Assembly (NCBI RefSeq): GCF_000968015.1
Contig: NZ_LACH01000037.1
Coordinates: 3,124 to 50,938, forward strand
Length of the DNA: 47,815 nt
Direction of reading: 5' to 3'
Source of the DNA: Pseudomonas fluorescens
GTDB taxonomy: Bacteria > Pseudomonadota > Gammaproteobacteria > Pseudomonadales > Pseudomonadaceae
Part shown: piece by piece, positions 1 to 8,314 of the stretch
How the letters are laid out: each line of letters opens with the position of its first letter
How positions within the stretch are numbered: position 1 is the stretch's first letter
The notes under the pieces: generated by a model
The model's database searches: none
What the model was told of the DNA's origin: nothing
What the model saw: only the letters and a program-made list of their open reading frames with translations
Translations under genes and position numbers: made by a program

Positions 1-92
1 CGTAAGGGCGAAACCCTAAGTGGCCGTTACCGCAGGAATGGATATGTACCCAGACAACCAACAACCTGGTCGGCCCAAAGGCCGCCAAGGCC

Positions 93-110
93 TAGTCCCC
101 TCGGACGATG
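93..110 (+). promoter_or_regulatory. Steroid-regulon operator 1, upstream of hsaB
   Basis: Reads TAGTCC-CCTC-GGACGATG, an imperfect dyad shared with nine other sites in the window. Exactly 20 bases downstream is AAGAAT (131-136), a plausible -10 hexamer; no TTGACA-like -35 lies at the proper distance. This suits a promoter that needs an activator at about -42. It would drive the hsaB, dehydrogenase, SDR and kshB run on the plus strand. Bases 1-92 hold no gene I can support. Confidence 0.7.
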
Positions 111-172
111 TTACGGAAGGGCGTCAGAGCAAGAATCCATCGCACTCCATGCACAACGAAAGGGCTAGTGCG

Positions 173-688
173 ATGAACGACATCAATTTGAAAGCCGACA
201 TGCTCCAGGCCATGCGCCGCTTGGCCAAGTCAGTCACCATAATCAGCACCAGCAACGGCACCGAGCGCTTCGCCATGGCCGCCACGGCAGTCGACTCCCT
301 CAGCACCGAACCACCCTCGCTACTCATCTGCATCAACAAAACCGCCTCCCCCCATGCCGCACTGGCGACCGGCGCAGACTTCTGCGTCAACATCCTCGGC
401 GTCGAACAGCAAGACCTCGCCCACCTGTGCAGCGGCGCAATCAAAGGCGAAGCACGATTCGACCGAGGCAACTGGCTCACCAGCGCCGGCGGCATTCCCT
501 ACCTGGGCGACGCCCAATCGGCAATCCTCTGCCGGCAAGACGGCCACTTCAGCTACGGCACCCACACCGTCTTCATCGGGCGCATCCTGCAAATCCACAC
601 CAGCGAAGCGATCACCCCGCTGGTCTACCTCGACGGCACCTACACCACCACCGCCAAACCCGTCCCCTCCTTCGCTGTCGCCGGCTGA
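173..688 (+). CDS. hsaB: Flavin reductase, HsaB-like component of 3-HSA hydroxylase
   Basis: A 171-residue flavin reductase of the DIM6/NTAB family (flavin reductase-like domain over nearly the full length, typical size). These proteins use NADH to reduce FMN or FAD, which a partner monooxygenase then uses. In steroid clusters the partner is HsaA (TesA1), which hydroxylates the aromatised A ring of 3-HSA. The reading frame is open back to base 20, but ATG 173 is chosen because ACGAAAGGG sits about 10 bases ahead of it and because operator 1 with its -10 (93-136) lies just upstream. It is the first gene of a plus-strand run with the Delta4 dehydrogenase, an SDR and kshB. HsaA and HsaC themselves are not in the window. 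Family assignment is firm; the HsaB role is inferred from context. Confidence 0.75.
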   Translation: MNDINLKADMLQAMRRLAKSVTIISTSNGTERFAMAATAVDSLSTEPPSLLICINKTASPHAALATGADFCVNILGVEQQDLAHLCSGAIKGEARFDRGNWLTSAGGIPYLGDAQSAILCRQDGHFSYGTHTVFIGRILQIHTSEAITPLVYLDGTYTTTAKPVPSFAVAG

Positions 689-699
689 GGCCTGAAAAA

Positions 700-2379
700 A
701 TGGACAGCCTGAACGGGTTGACGGCGTTGCGAGTGAGCAGCGCCGACCAGCTGAACTGGGATGACCGCTGCGACTTGCTGGTGGTCGGTTTCGGCGGTGC
801 CGGCGCCTGTGCCGCCATCGAAGCGGCCAGTCGCGGATTGACGGTGCTGGCGCTGGATCGCTTTGAAGGTGGCGGCGCCACCGCGCTCAGTGGCGGAGTG
901 GTGTATGCCGGTGGCGGCACGCCGTATCAGCGCCAGGCCGGCTATGACGACAGCAGCGAAGCGATGTTCAACTACCTGCGTCGGGAAGTCGGCGAGGCTG
1001 TCAGTAGCCAAACTTTGCGGGAATTCTGCGAAGGCAGTTGTGAACAACTGGCGTGGCTTGAGCGTCAGGGTGTCGCGTTCGAATCCAGCGTGCCGCCGCA
1101 TAAAACCTCGTACCCGAGCGATCAGTACTACCTTTATTACTCCGGCAACGAAGCCGTGCCGGCCTATGCCGCCATTGCCAAACCGGCACCTCGCGGTCAC
1201 CGCACCAAAGGCCCCGGCATGTCCGGCGCCAGCCTGTTCGCCCCGCTCAAGGCCAGCGCCTTGCGTCACGGTGCGCGCCTGCGCAGCCAGTGCGAAGTGC
1301 GGCGGCTGGTGCTCGATACCAGCGATCAAGTGCTGGGGGTCGAAGCCTGGCAGCTGCCGCCTGGTAGTCGCGCAGCCCGTCAACATGCCCGGCTTTCGCG
1401 CTGGGCCAGCGCCATCCACATGTACGCCCCGGCATTGGCCGACCGTTTGCGCGCTCGCTTGCGACGCATCGAACAAACCAGTGCCGAACGCCAGCTGATT
1501 CGCGCCGAACAAGGTGTGTTACTGAGCAGCGGCGGTTTTATCTTCAATCGCGGGTGGGTCCGCCAGCATGCGCCGCAGTATCTGGCCGGTTTGCCGCTGG
1601 GGACCACTGGCTGTAACGGCAGCGGAATCGCCCTGGGACAGAGTGCCGGTGGCAGCGTGGCGCGGATGGACAAGGTCAGCGCCTGGCGTTTTATCAATCC
1701 ACCACTGGCCTGGGCCCGAGGGCTGATCGTCAATGCTCGGGGTCAGCGTTACGCCAACGAAGAAATCTACGGTGCGACTCTCGGCCACGCGATGGTCGAA
1801 GAGCAGGACGGTCGCGCGATTCTAATTCTCAACCGGGCACTGGTGCGCGAGGCATTGCGTCAGGTCGGGCCGGGCAAGGTCTGGCAATTCCAGCGCCTGC
1901 CGGTGCTGCTCAATTTGCTGTTCAACGCCCGGCGTAGCAACAGCTTGACGACGCTGGCCAAGCGTTGCGGATTGCCCGTCGAGGCCCTGCGACAGAACCT
2001 GGAAACCTATAGCCGCGCCGCGCGAAGCGAAGTCGTTGATACCTTCGGCAAGTCGCAAGCCATGCTCGCCGACATGGACCAGGGGCCGTGGTACGGCCTC
2101 GATCTGTCCTTCGCCAGCCGCCTGTTTCCCTGCCCGGTCATCACCCTTGGCGGGCTGAAAGTCTGCGAGCACAGCGGTCAGGTGCTGGACCACGCCGGTC
2201 AGCCGATCCGTGGTCTTTACAGCGCCGGCCGCAATGCAGTCGGGGTCGCTTCCAACCTTTATGTCTCCGGCCTGTCGCTGGCCGATTGCATCTATTCCGG
2301 TCGCCGGACCGCTGCCCATCTGGCCGATCAAGTCGCACTTCAAACCACACGCTCAGGAGAACAACAATGCAACGTGTAG
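700..2379 (+). CDS. 3-ketosteroid Delta4-(5alpha)-dehydrogenase (TesI/KstD family)
   Basis: A 559-residue FAD-dependent dehydrogenase that probably removes hydrogens across C4-C5 of 5alpha-3-ketosteroids. The N-terminal dinucleotide fold is clear (VVGFGGAGACAA, residues about 27-38), followed by the flavin-contacting GGGATALSGG stretch. Near the C-terminus YVSGLSLAD places Tyr521 and Ser523 in the Y-x-S arrangement known for the catalytic Tyr/Ser of the Rhodococcus jostii Delta4-(5alpha) enzyme. The YPGAG motif of Delta1-dehydrogenases is absent. The frame is open back to 427 in the shadow of hsaB, but the homologous protein begins at ATG 700, eleven bases after the hsaB stop. Its end overlaps the next SDR start by 13 bases, suggesting coupled translation. 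The split between Delta4 and Delta1 activity is by motif only. Confidence 0.8.
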   Translation: MDSLNGLTALRVSSADQLNWDDRCDLLVVGFGGAGACAAIEAASRGLTVLALDRFEGGGATALSGGVVYAGGGTPYQRQAGYDDSSEAMFNYLRREVGEAVSSQTLREFCEGSCEQLAWLERQGVAFESSVPPHKTSYPSDQYYLYYSGNEAVPAYAAIAKPAPRGHRTKGPGMSGASLFAPLKASALRHGARLRSQCEVRRLVLDTSDQVLGVEAWQLPPGSRAARQHARLSRWASAIHMYAPALADRLRARLRRIEQTSAERQLIRAEQGVLLSSGGFIFNRGWVRQHAPQYLAGLPLGTTGCNGSGIALGQSAGGSVARMDKVSAWRFINPPLAWARGLIVNARGQRYANEEIYGATLGHAMVEEQDGRAILILNRALVREALRQVGPGKVWQFQRLPVLLNLLFNARRSNSLTTLAKRCGLPVEALRQNLETYSRAARSEVVDTFGKSQAMLADMDQGPWYGLDLSFASRLFPCPVITLGGLKVCEHSGQVLDHAGQPIRGLYSAGRNAVGVASNLYVSGLSLADCIYSGRRTAAHLADQVALQTTRSGEQQCNV

Positions 2380-3122
2380 AAGGCAAAGTCTGCATCATCA
2401 CCGGCGCCGCCAGCGGCATCGGTCGCGAAGACGCCCTGCTGCTGGCCCGCGAAGGTGCCAAAGTCGTGCTGACCGATCTCAACGAAGAAGCCGGACGCCA
2501 GGTCGCCGCAGAAATCGGCAGCAATGCGCTGTTCATTCGCCATGACATCGCCAGCGAAAGCGATTGGCAACACGTGATCAAAACCACCCTGGAACACTTC
2601 GGGCGCCTCGACGTTCTGGTGAACAACGCTGCGATTCTGGCCTTGGGCAGCATCGAAGACACCACGCTGGAACTGTGGCAGAAGGTGCAAAAGATCAATG
2701 GTGACGGGTACTTCCTGGGCTGCAAATACGCGATCCAGGCCATGAAGGAAACCGGCGGCGGCTCGATCATCAATATGTCGTCGGTGGCGGCGCTGGGCGC
2801 GATGCCGATGTTCTGTGCCTACTCGGCGTCCAAGGGCGCGGTGGCGGCAATGACTCGCTCGATTGCCTTGCATTGCAAGCAACAGGGCTACCGCATTCGC
2901 TGCAACAGCGTGCACCCGGATGGTGTCAACACGCCGATGACCCAAGCCTTGACCGGCGGCCAGCCGATCCCTCAGGAAGCCCTCGACCAAGACCCGATGA
3001 ATCGTATGTGCGCGCCCCGGGACATTGCCAATGTGGTGCTGTTCCTCGCCACTGACGAGTCACGTTTCGTCAACGGTGCCGAGATCCGCGTCGACAACGC
3101 CCAATTGATCAGCGGGCTCTGA
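2367..3122 (+). CDS. 3beta/17beta-hydroxysteroid dehydrogenase, SDR family
   Basis: A 251-residue classical SDR, probably oxidising 3beta- or 17beta-hydroxysteroids with NAD. It shows the cofactor motif TGAASGIG (about residues 12-19), the NNAA motif, and the catalytic Ser with YSASK. Its whole layout closely resembles the 3(17)beta-HSD of Comamonas testosteroni, including the C-terminal HPDG...TPM segment and the LVLFLA-like DESRFVNGAE end. ATG 2367 is chosen over the longer frame because CAGGAGA precedes it and the SDR fold starts here. It overlaps the end of the Delta4 dehydrogenase gene by 13 bases and is followed by kshB, so all four genes probably form one unit. Substrate position is inferred from resemblance and context. 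Confidence 0.8.
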   Translation: MQRVEGKVCIITGAASGIGREDALLLAREGAKVVLTDLNEEAGRQVAAEIGSNALFIRHDIASESDWQHVIKTTLEHFGRLDVLVNNAAILALGSIEDTTLELWQKVQKINGDGYFLGCKYAIQAMKETGGGSIINMSSVAALGAMPMFCAYSASKGAVAAMTRSIALHCKQQGYRIRCNSVHPDGVNTPMTQALTGGQPIPQEALDQDPMNRMCAPRDIANVVLFLATDESRFVNGAEIRVDNAQLISGL

Positions 3123-3135
3123 GGCCGAGGTGAAC

Positions 3136-4218
3136 ATGGGCACGCAACAGCAGAACCTGACTCCGGCCGAATCAGCGACGGGAAGCTACTCATTGCAAGT
3201 GTGCGCGGTGATCGACGAGACCTTTGATGCGCGCTCGCTGGTGCTGGATATACCGCCGCCACTGCGTGAGCGCTTTCGTTACAAACCGGGCCAGTTCCTG
3301 ACCTTTCGCGTGCCCTGCGCTGGCAAGCTGTTGACCCGCTGTTACTCCATGGCCAGCTCGCCGCTGTCGGATGCGCTGCCCAAGGTCACGGTCAAACGGG
3401 TCGAGGGCGGCCGGGTGTCGAACTGGATGAACGAGGTACAGGTCGGTGACTGGCTGGAGGTGTTGCCGCCGGCGGGGCATTTCTGCCTGAACCAGGAGCA
3501 ATCGGTTGATAGACCGCTGGTCCTGTTCGGTGGAGGGTCGGGCATCACTCCGGTGTTTTCCATTCTCAAATCGACGCTGCGCAGCAGCCTGCGGCCGATC
3601 AAGTTGATCTACGCCAACCGTGATGAAGCCTCAGTGATTTTCAAGGATGAGCTGCGTCAGTTGATCAAGGCGCATCCTGATCAACTGCACGTGGTGCACG
3701 TCCTCGACTCGGTCCAGGGTTTCCTGACCGAGGCCCAGGTGCGTCATCTGCTGCGTGGCTCGGCTGGCGGTGACCACTACATCTGCGGACCGGGGCCATT
3801 CATGGACACCGTGGAGCGCACGCTGCTGGAACAGGGCGAAGCCGCCGAACGCATCCATGTCGAGCGCTTTGTCTCGCCTCCGGATCCCGACGTACTACTC
3901 GCCGAAGAAACCCTGGCCCGGGTGGCCGCCCTCGAATCACTGTGCGAGGCGCTGATTGTCGAGCTCGACGGTCAGCAACACGAGATTGCCTGCCGCCCCG
4001 GCGACACCCTGCTGCAAAGTTGCAAAGCGGCAGGCCTGGACGTGCCCTCTTCTTGCGAAGAAGGTTTTTGTGGAGCCTGCATGTGCGTCGTCCAGGAAGG
4101 TGAGATCCAGCTGGCACGCAACGATGTGCTCAGCCCCAAAGAACTGGCCGAAGGCTGGACGCTGGCCTGCCAGAGCCGTCCAACCGGCGCCCGGGTACGG
4201 TTGAAATTCCCTGACTGA
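3136..4218 (+). CDS. kshB: 3-ketosteroid 9alpha-hydroxylase reductase KshB
   Basis: A 360-residue iron-sulfur flavoprotein reductase that passes electrons from NAD(P)H to the Rieske oxygenase KshA for 9alpha-hydroxylation, the step that opens ring B. Domain order is FAD-binding (RCYSMASSP near residue 67), nucleotide-binding (GGGSGITPVFS near residue 132), and a C-terminal plant-type 2Fe-2S domain with CEEGFCGACMC and a later Cys in LACQS. That order matches KshB and related PaaE-type reductases. A GTG at 3130 is also possible; ATG 3136 is preferred because GAGG ends five bases before it. It lies 13 bases after the SDR stop. KshA is encoded 13 kb away (17165) under the same operator type. Confidence 0.87.
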   Translation: MGTQQQNLTPAESATGSYSLQVCAVIDETFDARSLVLDIPPPLRERFRYKPGQFLTFRVPCAGKLLTRCYSMASSPLSDALPKVTVKRVEGGRVSNWMNEVQVGDWLEVLPPAGHFCLNQEQSVDRPLVLFGGGSGITPVFSILKSTLRSSLRPIKLIYANRDEASVIFKDELRQLIKAHPDQLHVVHVLDSVQGFLTEAQVRHLLRGSAGGDHYICGPGPFMDTVERTLLEQGEAAERIHVERFVSPPDPDVLLAEETLARVAALESLCEALIVELDGQQHEIACRPGDTLLQSCKAAGLDVPSSCEEGFCGACMCVVQEGEIQLARNDVLSPKELAEGWTLACQSRPTGARVRLKFPD

Positions 4219-4227
4219 TGTCGAACA

Positions 4228-4334
4228 CCTGTGGCGAGGGAGCTTGCTCCCGCTCGGCTGCGAAGCAGTCGTTGCTTTCAAATCTTTGGGGCCGCTTCGC
4301 AGCCCAGCGGGAGCAAGCTCCCTCGCCACAGGGG
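4228..4334. repeat. Inverted REP pair (BIME)
   Basis: Two facing REP-like palindromes, GTGGCGAGGGAGCTTGCTCC at the left and its reverse complement at the right, separated by about 55 bases. The pair sits just after kshB and before operator 2. It is a sequence variant of the REPs found elsewhere in the window. It may act as a transcript-end stabiliser for the first steroid operon; that is inference. Confidence 0.85.
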
Positions 4335-4358
4335 TACTGATGACTGACCAATACGCCT

Positions 4359-4376
4359 TAGTCTCAATGGACGATC
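4359..4376 (+). promoter_or_regulatory. Steroid-regulon operator 2, upstream of SDR-fadD3
   Basis: Reads TAGTCT-CAAT-GGACGATC. A good -10 hexamer, TAGACT (4397-4402), starts exactly 20 bases after the site. The start codon of the SDR at 4444 follows with AGAGGTG as ribosome site. Two positions differ from the consensus. Confidence 0.65.
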
Positions 4377-4443
4377 ACCCGGGCGCGGTCTGCGGTTAGA
4401 CTCGGCCACAGCATTAGCCCACAACAATAAAAGAGGTGCAGTT

Positions 4444-5190
4444 ATGGCTCGTTTGCAGAACAAGGTCGCGGTGGTTACCGGCGGCGCTTCAGGGATCGGT
4501 CTGGCCTGTGTGCGCCGCTTCGCCGCTGAAGGCGCGCAAGTGGTGGGGCTGGACATCGGCACTGCACCGGCGGATTTCCCTGGCCTGTTCATGACCCTCG
4601 ATGTGCGCGATGAAGCGCAGGTCCAGCAGGTCATGCAAGAAGTCATCGGCCACTTCGGGCGCATCGACGTGCTGGTCAACGCGGCCGGCGTCGCCGACCA
4701 GGGCAGCGTCACTCAGACCACCACCGCCAACTGGCAACGGGTGATGGACATCAACCTGACGGGCAGCATGCTCACCAGCAAATACGCGCTGGAATCGATG
4801 GTGTCGCAACGCAGCGGTTCGATCATCAATGTCGGCTCGATCTTCGGTTTGCAGGGCTGCGACGGCAACGTTGCGTACAACGTCTCCAAGGGCGGCATCA
4901 ACCAGCTGACGCGCTCGATGGCCATTGATTACGGCTACGCCAACATCCGCGTCAACGGCTTGTGCCCCGGCCTGATCGAAACGCCGATGACCAGCATGGT
5001 CCGCGAGCAGGAAGCCTTCCACGCCTTCTTCGCCTCGCAGCACATGCTCAATCGCTCCGGGCAACCGGAAGAAGTGGCCAACGTCGCGCTGTTCCTGGCT
5101 TCAGACGAAGCGTCCTTTGTCAGCGGTCAGATGATCGCCGTGGACGGTGGTTTCTCCGCCGGTCGCCGCTTCGCCCCGCCTGCCCAGTAA
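4444..5190 (+). CDS. SDR family hydroxysteroid dehydrogenase
   Basis: A 248-residue classical SDR. It has TGGASGIG near residue 12 for NAD(P) binding, VNAAG in place of the usual NNAG, the Ser of the GSIFG region and the YNVSK active-site motif, and the C-terminal SGQMIAVDGGF typical of FabG-like SDRs. Within this cluster it probably oxidises a steroid hydroxyl or a ring-degradation intermediate; the exact substrate cannot be read from sequence. ATG 4444 follows AAAGAGGTG. It is first in a two-gene unit with the fadD3-like ligase and is preceded by operator 2 with a -10 at 4397. Confidence 0.75.
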   Translation: MARLQNKVAVVTGGASGIGLACVRRFAAEGAQVVGLDIGTAPADFPGLFMTLDVRDEAQVQQVMQEVIGHFGRIDVLVNAAGVADQGSVTQTTTANWQRVMDINLTGSMLTSKYALESMVSQRSGSIINVGSIFGLQGCDGNVAYNVSKGGINQLTRSMAIDYGYANIRVNGLCPGLIETPMTSMVREQEAFHAFFASQHMLNRSGQPEEVANVALFLASDEASFVSGQMIAVDGGFSAGRRFAPPAQ

Positions 5191-5262
5191 TTCGCTATCC
5201 GGCCGGGCGCCCTGCCCGGCCTACTCCCTTTTTCGCCACTGTCTTCTAACCGGGGAGGCCCC

Positions 5263-6843
5263 ATGCCGCCTGTCGCAACCGCACTGACCATCGCCCAACT
5301 GTTCGCCAACGCTGCCCAGGCCTACGGCGACCGCCCGGCCATCGAGGATGACGGGCGCTCGATCAGCTACCGAGAACTCGACCAACTGCGCCGCCAAGCC
5401 GCCCGCGCGCTGCTGGCAATAGACGTTCAAGCCGGGGATCGGGTGGCGATCTGGGCGCCTAATGTGTGGGAATGGATCGTGGCCGCCGGTGCGCTACACA
5501 GTGTCGGTGCAGCACTGGTGCCACTCAACACCCGCATGAAGGGCAGCGAGGCGGGTTACATCCTTCGCGAAAGCGGTGCCTGCGTGTTGTTTGCCATCGG
5601 TGAGTTTCTGGGTGCCGATTACCCGCGCATGCTGGCGTCTGAAGACCTGCCGGCGCTGCGCCAGATCGTCACCTTGCGCGACGGTGGGTCGGGCACCCTG
5701 AACTGGGATGACTTCCTCGACCTGGGTGCAGACGTTTCGCAATTGTCCCTGCGAACCCGCGAACAAAGCGTTGGCCCGCAAGCGCTGTCCGACCTGCTGT
5801 TCACCTCGGGCACCACCGGTAAGCCCAAAGGCGTGATGACTAACCACGGGCAAAACCTGCGGGTGGTGCGCGACTGGAGCGAGGTGGTCGGTTTGCGTGA
5901 GGGCGATCGCTACCTGATCGTCAATCCGTTCTTCCATTCCTTCGGTTACAAGGCCGGTTGGCTGGCGGCGCTGATGCGCGGCTGCACCATCGTGCCGCAG
6001 CAGGTGTTCGATGTGCAGGCGGTGCTTGAATGCGTCGAGCGCGAACGGATCACCGTGCTGCCCGGCCCGCCGACGCTCTATCAGTCATTGCTTGCCCATC
6101 CGCAACGCAGCGAATTTGACCTGACGTCATTGCGAGTGGCGGTGACCGGTGCCGCGGCGATTCCGGTGGAAATGATCCGGCGTATGCGCGACGAACTGGG
6201 GTTTGCCACCATCGTCACCGCCTACGGTCTTACCGAAGTCTGCGGTTTTGCGACGATCTGCCGTCCTGGTGATTCGCCGGAATTGGTCGCCAACACTAGC
6301 GGCCGGGCCATGCCTGGCGTGGAAATCCGCTGCGTTGGCAACACGGGCCGCAACCAGCCGGCCAACGTTCCCGGCGAGGTTCAGGTGCGCGGCTATAACC
6401 TGATGCAGGGTTATTTCAATGATCCGCAGGCCAGCCGGGAAGTCCTCGATGCCGACGGCTGGCTGCACACCGGGGACATCGGCGTGCTCGACGAACAGGG
6501 TTACCTGCGCATCACCGACCGCCTCAAGGACATGTTCATCACGGGAGGTTTCAACGTGTACCCGGCGGAGATCGAACACTGCTTGCTGACCTACCCCGGC
6601 GTGGCCCAGGTCGCGGTGATCGGCATCCCCGATGAACGCCTTGGTGAAGTGGCAATGGCCTTCCTGCTGCCGGCTCCAGGCATCGAGATCGAGCAGGCCC
6701 GATTCCTCGCCTGGTGCCGCGAGCAAATGGCCAACTACAAAGTCCCGCGCCGGGTGCGGGTGCTTGAGAGCATGCCGCTCAACGCAGCGGGCAAAGTGAC
6801 CAAGAATGTGTTGCGCGAGTGGGCCGGGATTGGCGCTGAGTGA
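5263..6843 (+). CDS. fadD3: Acyl-CoA synthetase, FadD3-like (HIP-CoA ligase)
   Basis: A 526-residue member of the ANL adenylating superfamily. It shows the phosphate-binding loop FTSGTTGKPKGVM (about residues 183-195), the YGLTEVC motif, HTGDIGVLDEQGYLRITDR with the hinge region, GGFNVYPAEIE, and the catalytic lysine in AAGKVTKN near the C-terminus. In steroid clusters this family activates HIP, the C/D-ring propionate left after ring A/B removal, to its CoA thioester. It follows the SDR by 72 bases; a GC hairpin with a T-rich end (5201-5232) lies between them and could reduce read-through. The last 66 codons are repeated downstream in a tandem duplication (see 7048-7248). FadD3 rather than another acyl-CoA ligase is inferred from similarity and neighbours. 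Confidence 0.75.
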   Translation: MPPVATALTIAQLFANAAQAYGDRPAIEDDGRSISYRELDQLRRQAARALLAIDVQAGDRVAIWAPNVWEWIVAAGALHSVGAALVPLNTRMKGSEAGYILRESGACVLFAIGEFLGADYPRMLASEDLPALRQIVTLRDGGSGTLNWDDFLDLGADVSQLSLRTREQSVGPQALSDLLFTSGTTGKPKGVMTNHGQNLRVVRDWSEVVGLREGDRYLIVNPFFHSFGYKAGWLAALMRGCTIVPQQVFDVQAVLECVERERITVLPGPPTLYQSLLAHPQRSEFDLTSLRVAVTGAAAIPVEMIRRMRDELGFATIVTAYGLTEVCGFATICRPGDSPELVANTSGRAMPGVEIRCVGNTGRNQPANVPGEVQVRGYNLMQGYFNDPQASREVLDADGWLHTGDIGVLDEQGYLRITDRLKDMFITGGFNVYPAEIEHCLLTYPGVAQVAVIGIPDERLGEVAMAFLLPAPGIEIEQARFLAWCREQMANYKVPRRVRVLESMPLNAAGKVTKNVLREWAGIGAE

Positions 6844-6875
6844 CTGGTCACTTCATTTCTCCAGTCGAACACAAT

Positions 6876-6970
6876 CCCTGTGGGAGCGAGCTTGCTCGCG
6901 ATATCGGTGTGTCAGTCGCAGCAGTTCTGACTGAACAGGCGCCATCGCGAGCAAGCTCGCTCCCACAGGG
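6876..6970. repeat. Inverted REP pair (BIME), copy 1
   Basis: Facing REP palindromes, CTGTGGGAGCGAGCTTGCTC at the left and its reverse complement at the right, with a 40-50 base loop region. It lies after the fadD3 stop and is part of the duplicated unit. Confidence 0.9.
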
Positions 6971-7047
6971 TTTTGTGTTTGACCTGCCGAGTGTCGACTA
7001 GACCACCCGTGCCGGATGCTGCTGGCGCGGGTCGCCGAGCATGGCGC

Positions 7048-7248
7048 GGTGAAGTGGCAATGGCCTTCCTGCTGCCGGCTCCAGGCATCGAGATCGAGCA
7101 GGCCCGATTCCTCGCCTGGTGCCGCGAGCAAATGGCCAACTACAAAGTCCCGCGCCGGGTGCGGGTGCTTGAGAGCATGCCGCTCAACGCAGCGGGCAAA
7201 GTGACCAAGAATGTGTTGCGCGAGTGGGCCGGGATTGGCGCTGAGTGA
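7048..7248 (+). pseudogene. Duplicated C-terminal fragment of fadD3
   Basis: Repeats the last 66 codons and stop of the ligase at 5263-6843, from the EVAMAFLLPAPG region to the final GIGAE. It has no start or ribosome site of its own. It arose with the 405-bp tandem duplication and is presumably not expressed as a protein. Confidence 0.9.
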
Positions 7249-7280
7249 CTGGTCACTTCATTTCTCCAGTCGAACACAAT

Positions 7281-7375
7281 CCCTGTGGGAGCGAGCTTGC
7301 TCGCGATATCGGTGTGTCAGTCGCAGCAGTTCTGACTGAACAGGCGCCATCGCGAGCAAGCTCGCTCCCACAGGG
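7281..7375. repeat. Inverted REP pair (BIME), copy 2
   Basis: Identical to the pair at 6876-6970 as far as I can see, carried along in the tandem duplication. It now lies just beyond the end of the minus-strand SDR gene. Confidence 0.9.
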
Positions 7376-7402
7376 TTTTGTGTTTGACCTGCCGAATGAG
7401 GA

Positions 7403-8314
7403 CTAGACCACCCGTGCCGGATGTTGCTGACGCGGGTCGCCGAGCATGGCGCGGTGGGAAGGTGGCTGGCGGCCGCCGGCTTCGCTGATGCCGTAACCGG
7501 CGGCTATTTCGGCGGTGATTAATGTCTGCCCGGAGAACGTCATCAACTGCGGGTCATTGAGCAGCGCGTGAATCACCCGGCCATTGAATTGCGGGGTTTC
7601 GGCATCCGCCAGAAAGGCCTTGTATTGCTCGCCATGCTGCTGGCCGGCTATCCGGGTGCGTTCGGTCAGTTGCGGGCCGGCTATCCGGGTGCGTTCGGTC
7701 AGTTGCGGGCCGAGCCATAGCGATAACGCCGCCACACCACGCCCCTCGAAGTCGATGGCCATGTCGGCCGCCAGTTTGTCGCAACCCGCTTTTTGCGCGC
7801 CGTACGCGGGGCCATGCATGTAACACCCGGCACCGAATGACGAGGTGAAGCAAATAAGCCCTCGACCGCTGCGCAGCAACAACGGCGCAGCATGATAACT
7901 GGCGATATAAGCCGAACGCAGACCAACGTCGAGGATCCGTACCAGGTCCAGCGGCTTCTCCCAGAAAGGCCCCGGTTCGATCAACTGGTCATGAATGAAC
8001 GCGGCATTGTTCACCAGCAAATCCAGTTGCCCGCATTCCTTTTCAACCCGGGCGAACAGTGCCTGGACCTGCGCATCGTCGGCATGATCGCAGACCACCG
8101 CGATACCCCGCCCACCCGCCGCAGTAATCGCCGCCGCCGTATCCTCCAGCGAGCCGAGCAATGCATGCCCATACAAATTCGATCCGCCCGTTTCTGGAGA
8201 TCGCCCGGTGACAAACACCGTCATGCCCGCAGCGCCAAGGGCCAGGGCGATGCCCTGACCGACCCCGCGACTGGCGCCCGTCACCACCGCGACTTGTTTA
8301 AGTGGCTGATTCAT
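7403..8314 (-). CDS. SDR family oxidoreductase (DHRS1-like)
   Basis: A 303-residue SDR with TGASRGVG for cofactor binding, NNAAF, and a YGAQK active-site motif. The arrangement resembles the DHRS1-like SDR group. ATG 8314 follows AGGAG by six bases and its first base falls in the stop of kstD (ATGA overlap), so it is translated with the Delta1 dehydrogenase. An 11-residue segment (GPQLTERTRIA) is present twice in tandem, from a 33-bp repeat at 7646-7711, and is probably a recent in-frame insertion beyond the active site. Its last 16 codons are also present in the upstream duplicate at 6998-7047. Substrate unknown; steroid role inferred from the operon. Confidence 0.75.
   Translation of the reverse strand: MNQPLKQVAVVTGASRGVGQGIALALGAAGMTVFVTGRSPETGGSNLYGHALLGSLEDTAAAITAAGGRGIAVVCDHADDAQVQALFARVEKECGQLDLLVNNAAFIHDQLIEPGPFWEKPLDLVRILDVGLRSAYIASYHAAPLLLRSGRGLICFTSSFGAGCYMHGPAYGAQKAGCDKLAADMAIDFEGRGVAALSLWLGPQLTERTRIAGPQLTERTRIAGQQHGEQYKAFLADAETPQFNGRVIHALLNDPQLMTFSGQTLITAEIAAGYGISEAGGRQPPSHRAMLGDPRQQHPARVV
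7646..7711. repeat. 33-bp in-frame tandem repeat inside an SDR gene
   Basis: Two consecutive identical 33-base units (7646-7678 and 7679-7711), adding 11 residues to the SDR encoded on the minus strand. The frame is kept. It lies after the catalytic YxxxK motif, in the segment that normally forms the substrate-binding loop. Confidence 0.9.

Larger units (their letters stand above)
6643..7452. repeat. 405-bp tandem duplication (two units, 6643-7047 and 7048-7452)
   Basis: Two direct copies 405 bases apart. Each begins at GGTGAAGTGGC in the fadD3 tail, runs through the fadD3 stop and an inverted REP pair, and ends at GAGCATGGCGC in the tail of the convergent SDR gene. The base run GGTG occurs at the start of each unit and immediately after the second, so the event looks like recombination at four bases of microhomology. 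The only differences I see are five substitutions near the right end of the units. Confidence 0.9.

Noticed and set aside
1..92. Possible gene end at the left edge
   Set aside because: A frame is open from base 1 to about 168, but its translation has no recognisable family and is too short to judge.
20..172. Longer N-terminal extension of the HsaB frame back to base 20
   Set aside because: It would run through the operator and -10 region and has no ribosome site; the flavin reductase fold starts after ATG 173.
5201..5232. Intrinsic terminator between the SDR and fadD3
   Set aside because: The hairpin is GC-rich but the following tract is interrupted (CTACTCCCTTTTT), and the genes appear to share operator 2; kept only as a possible attenuator.
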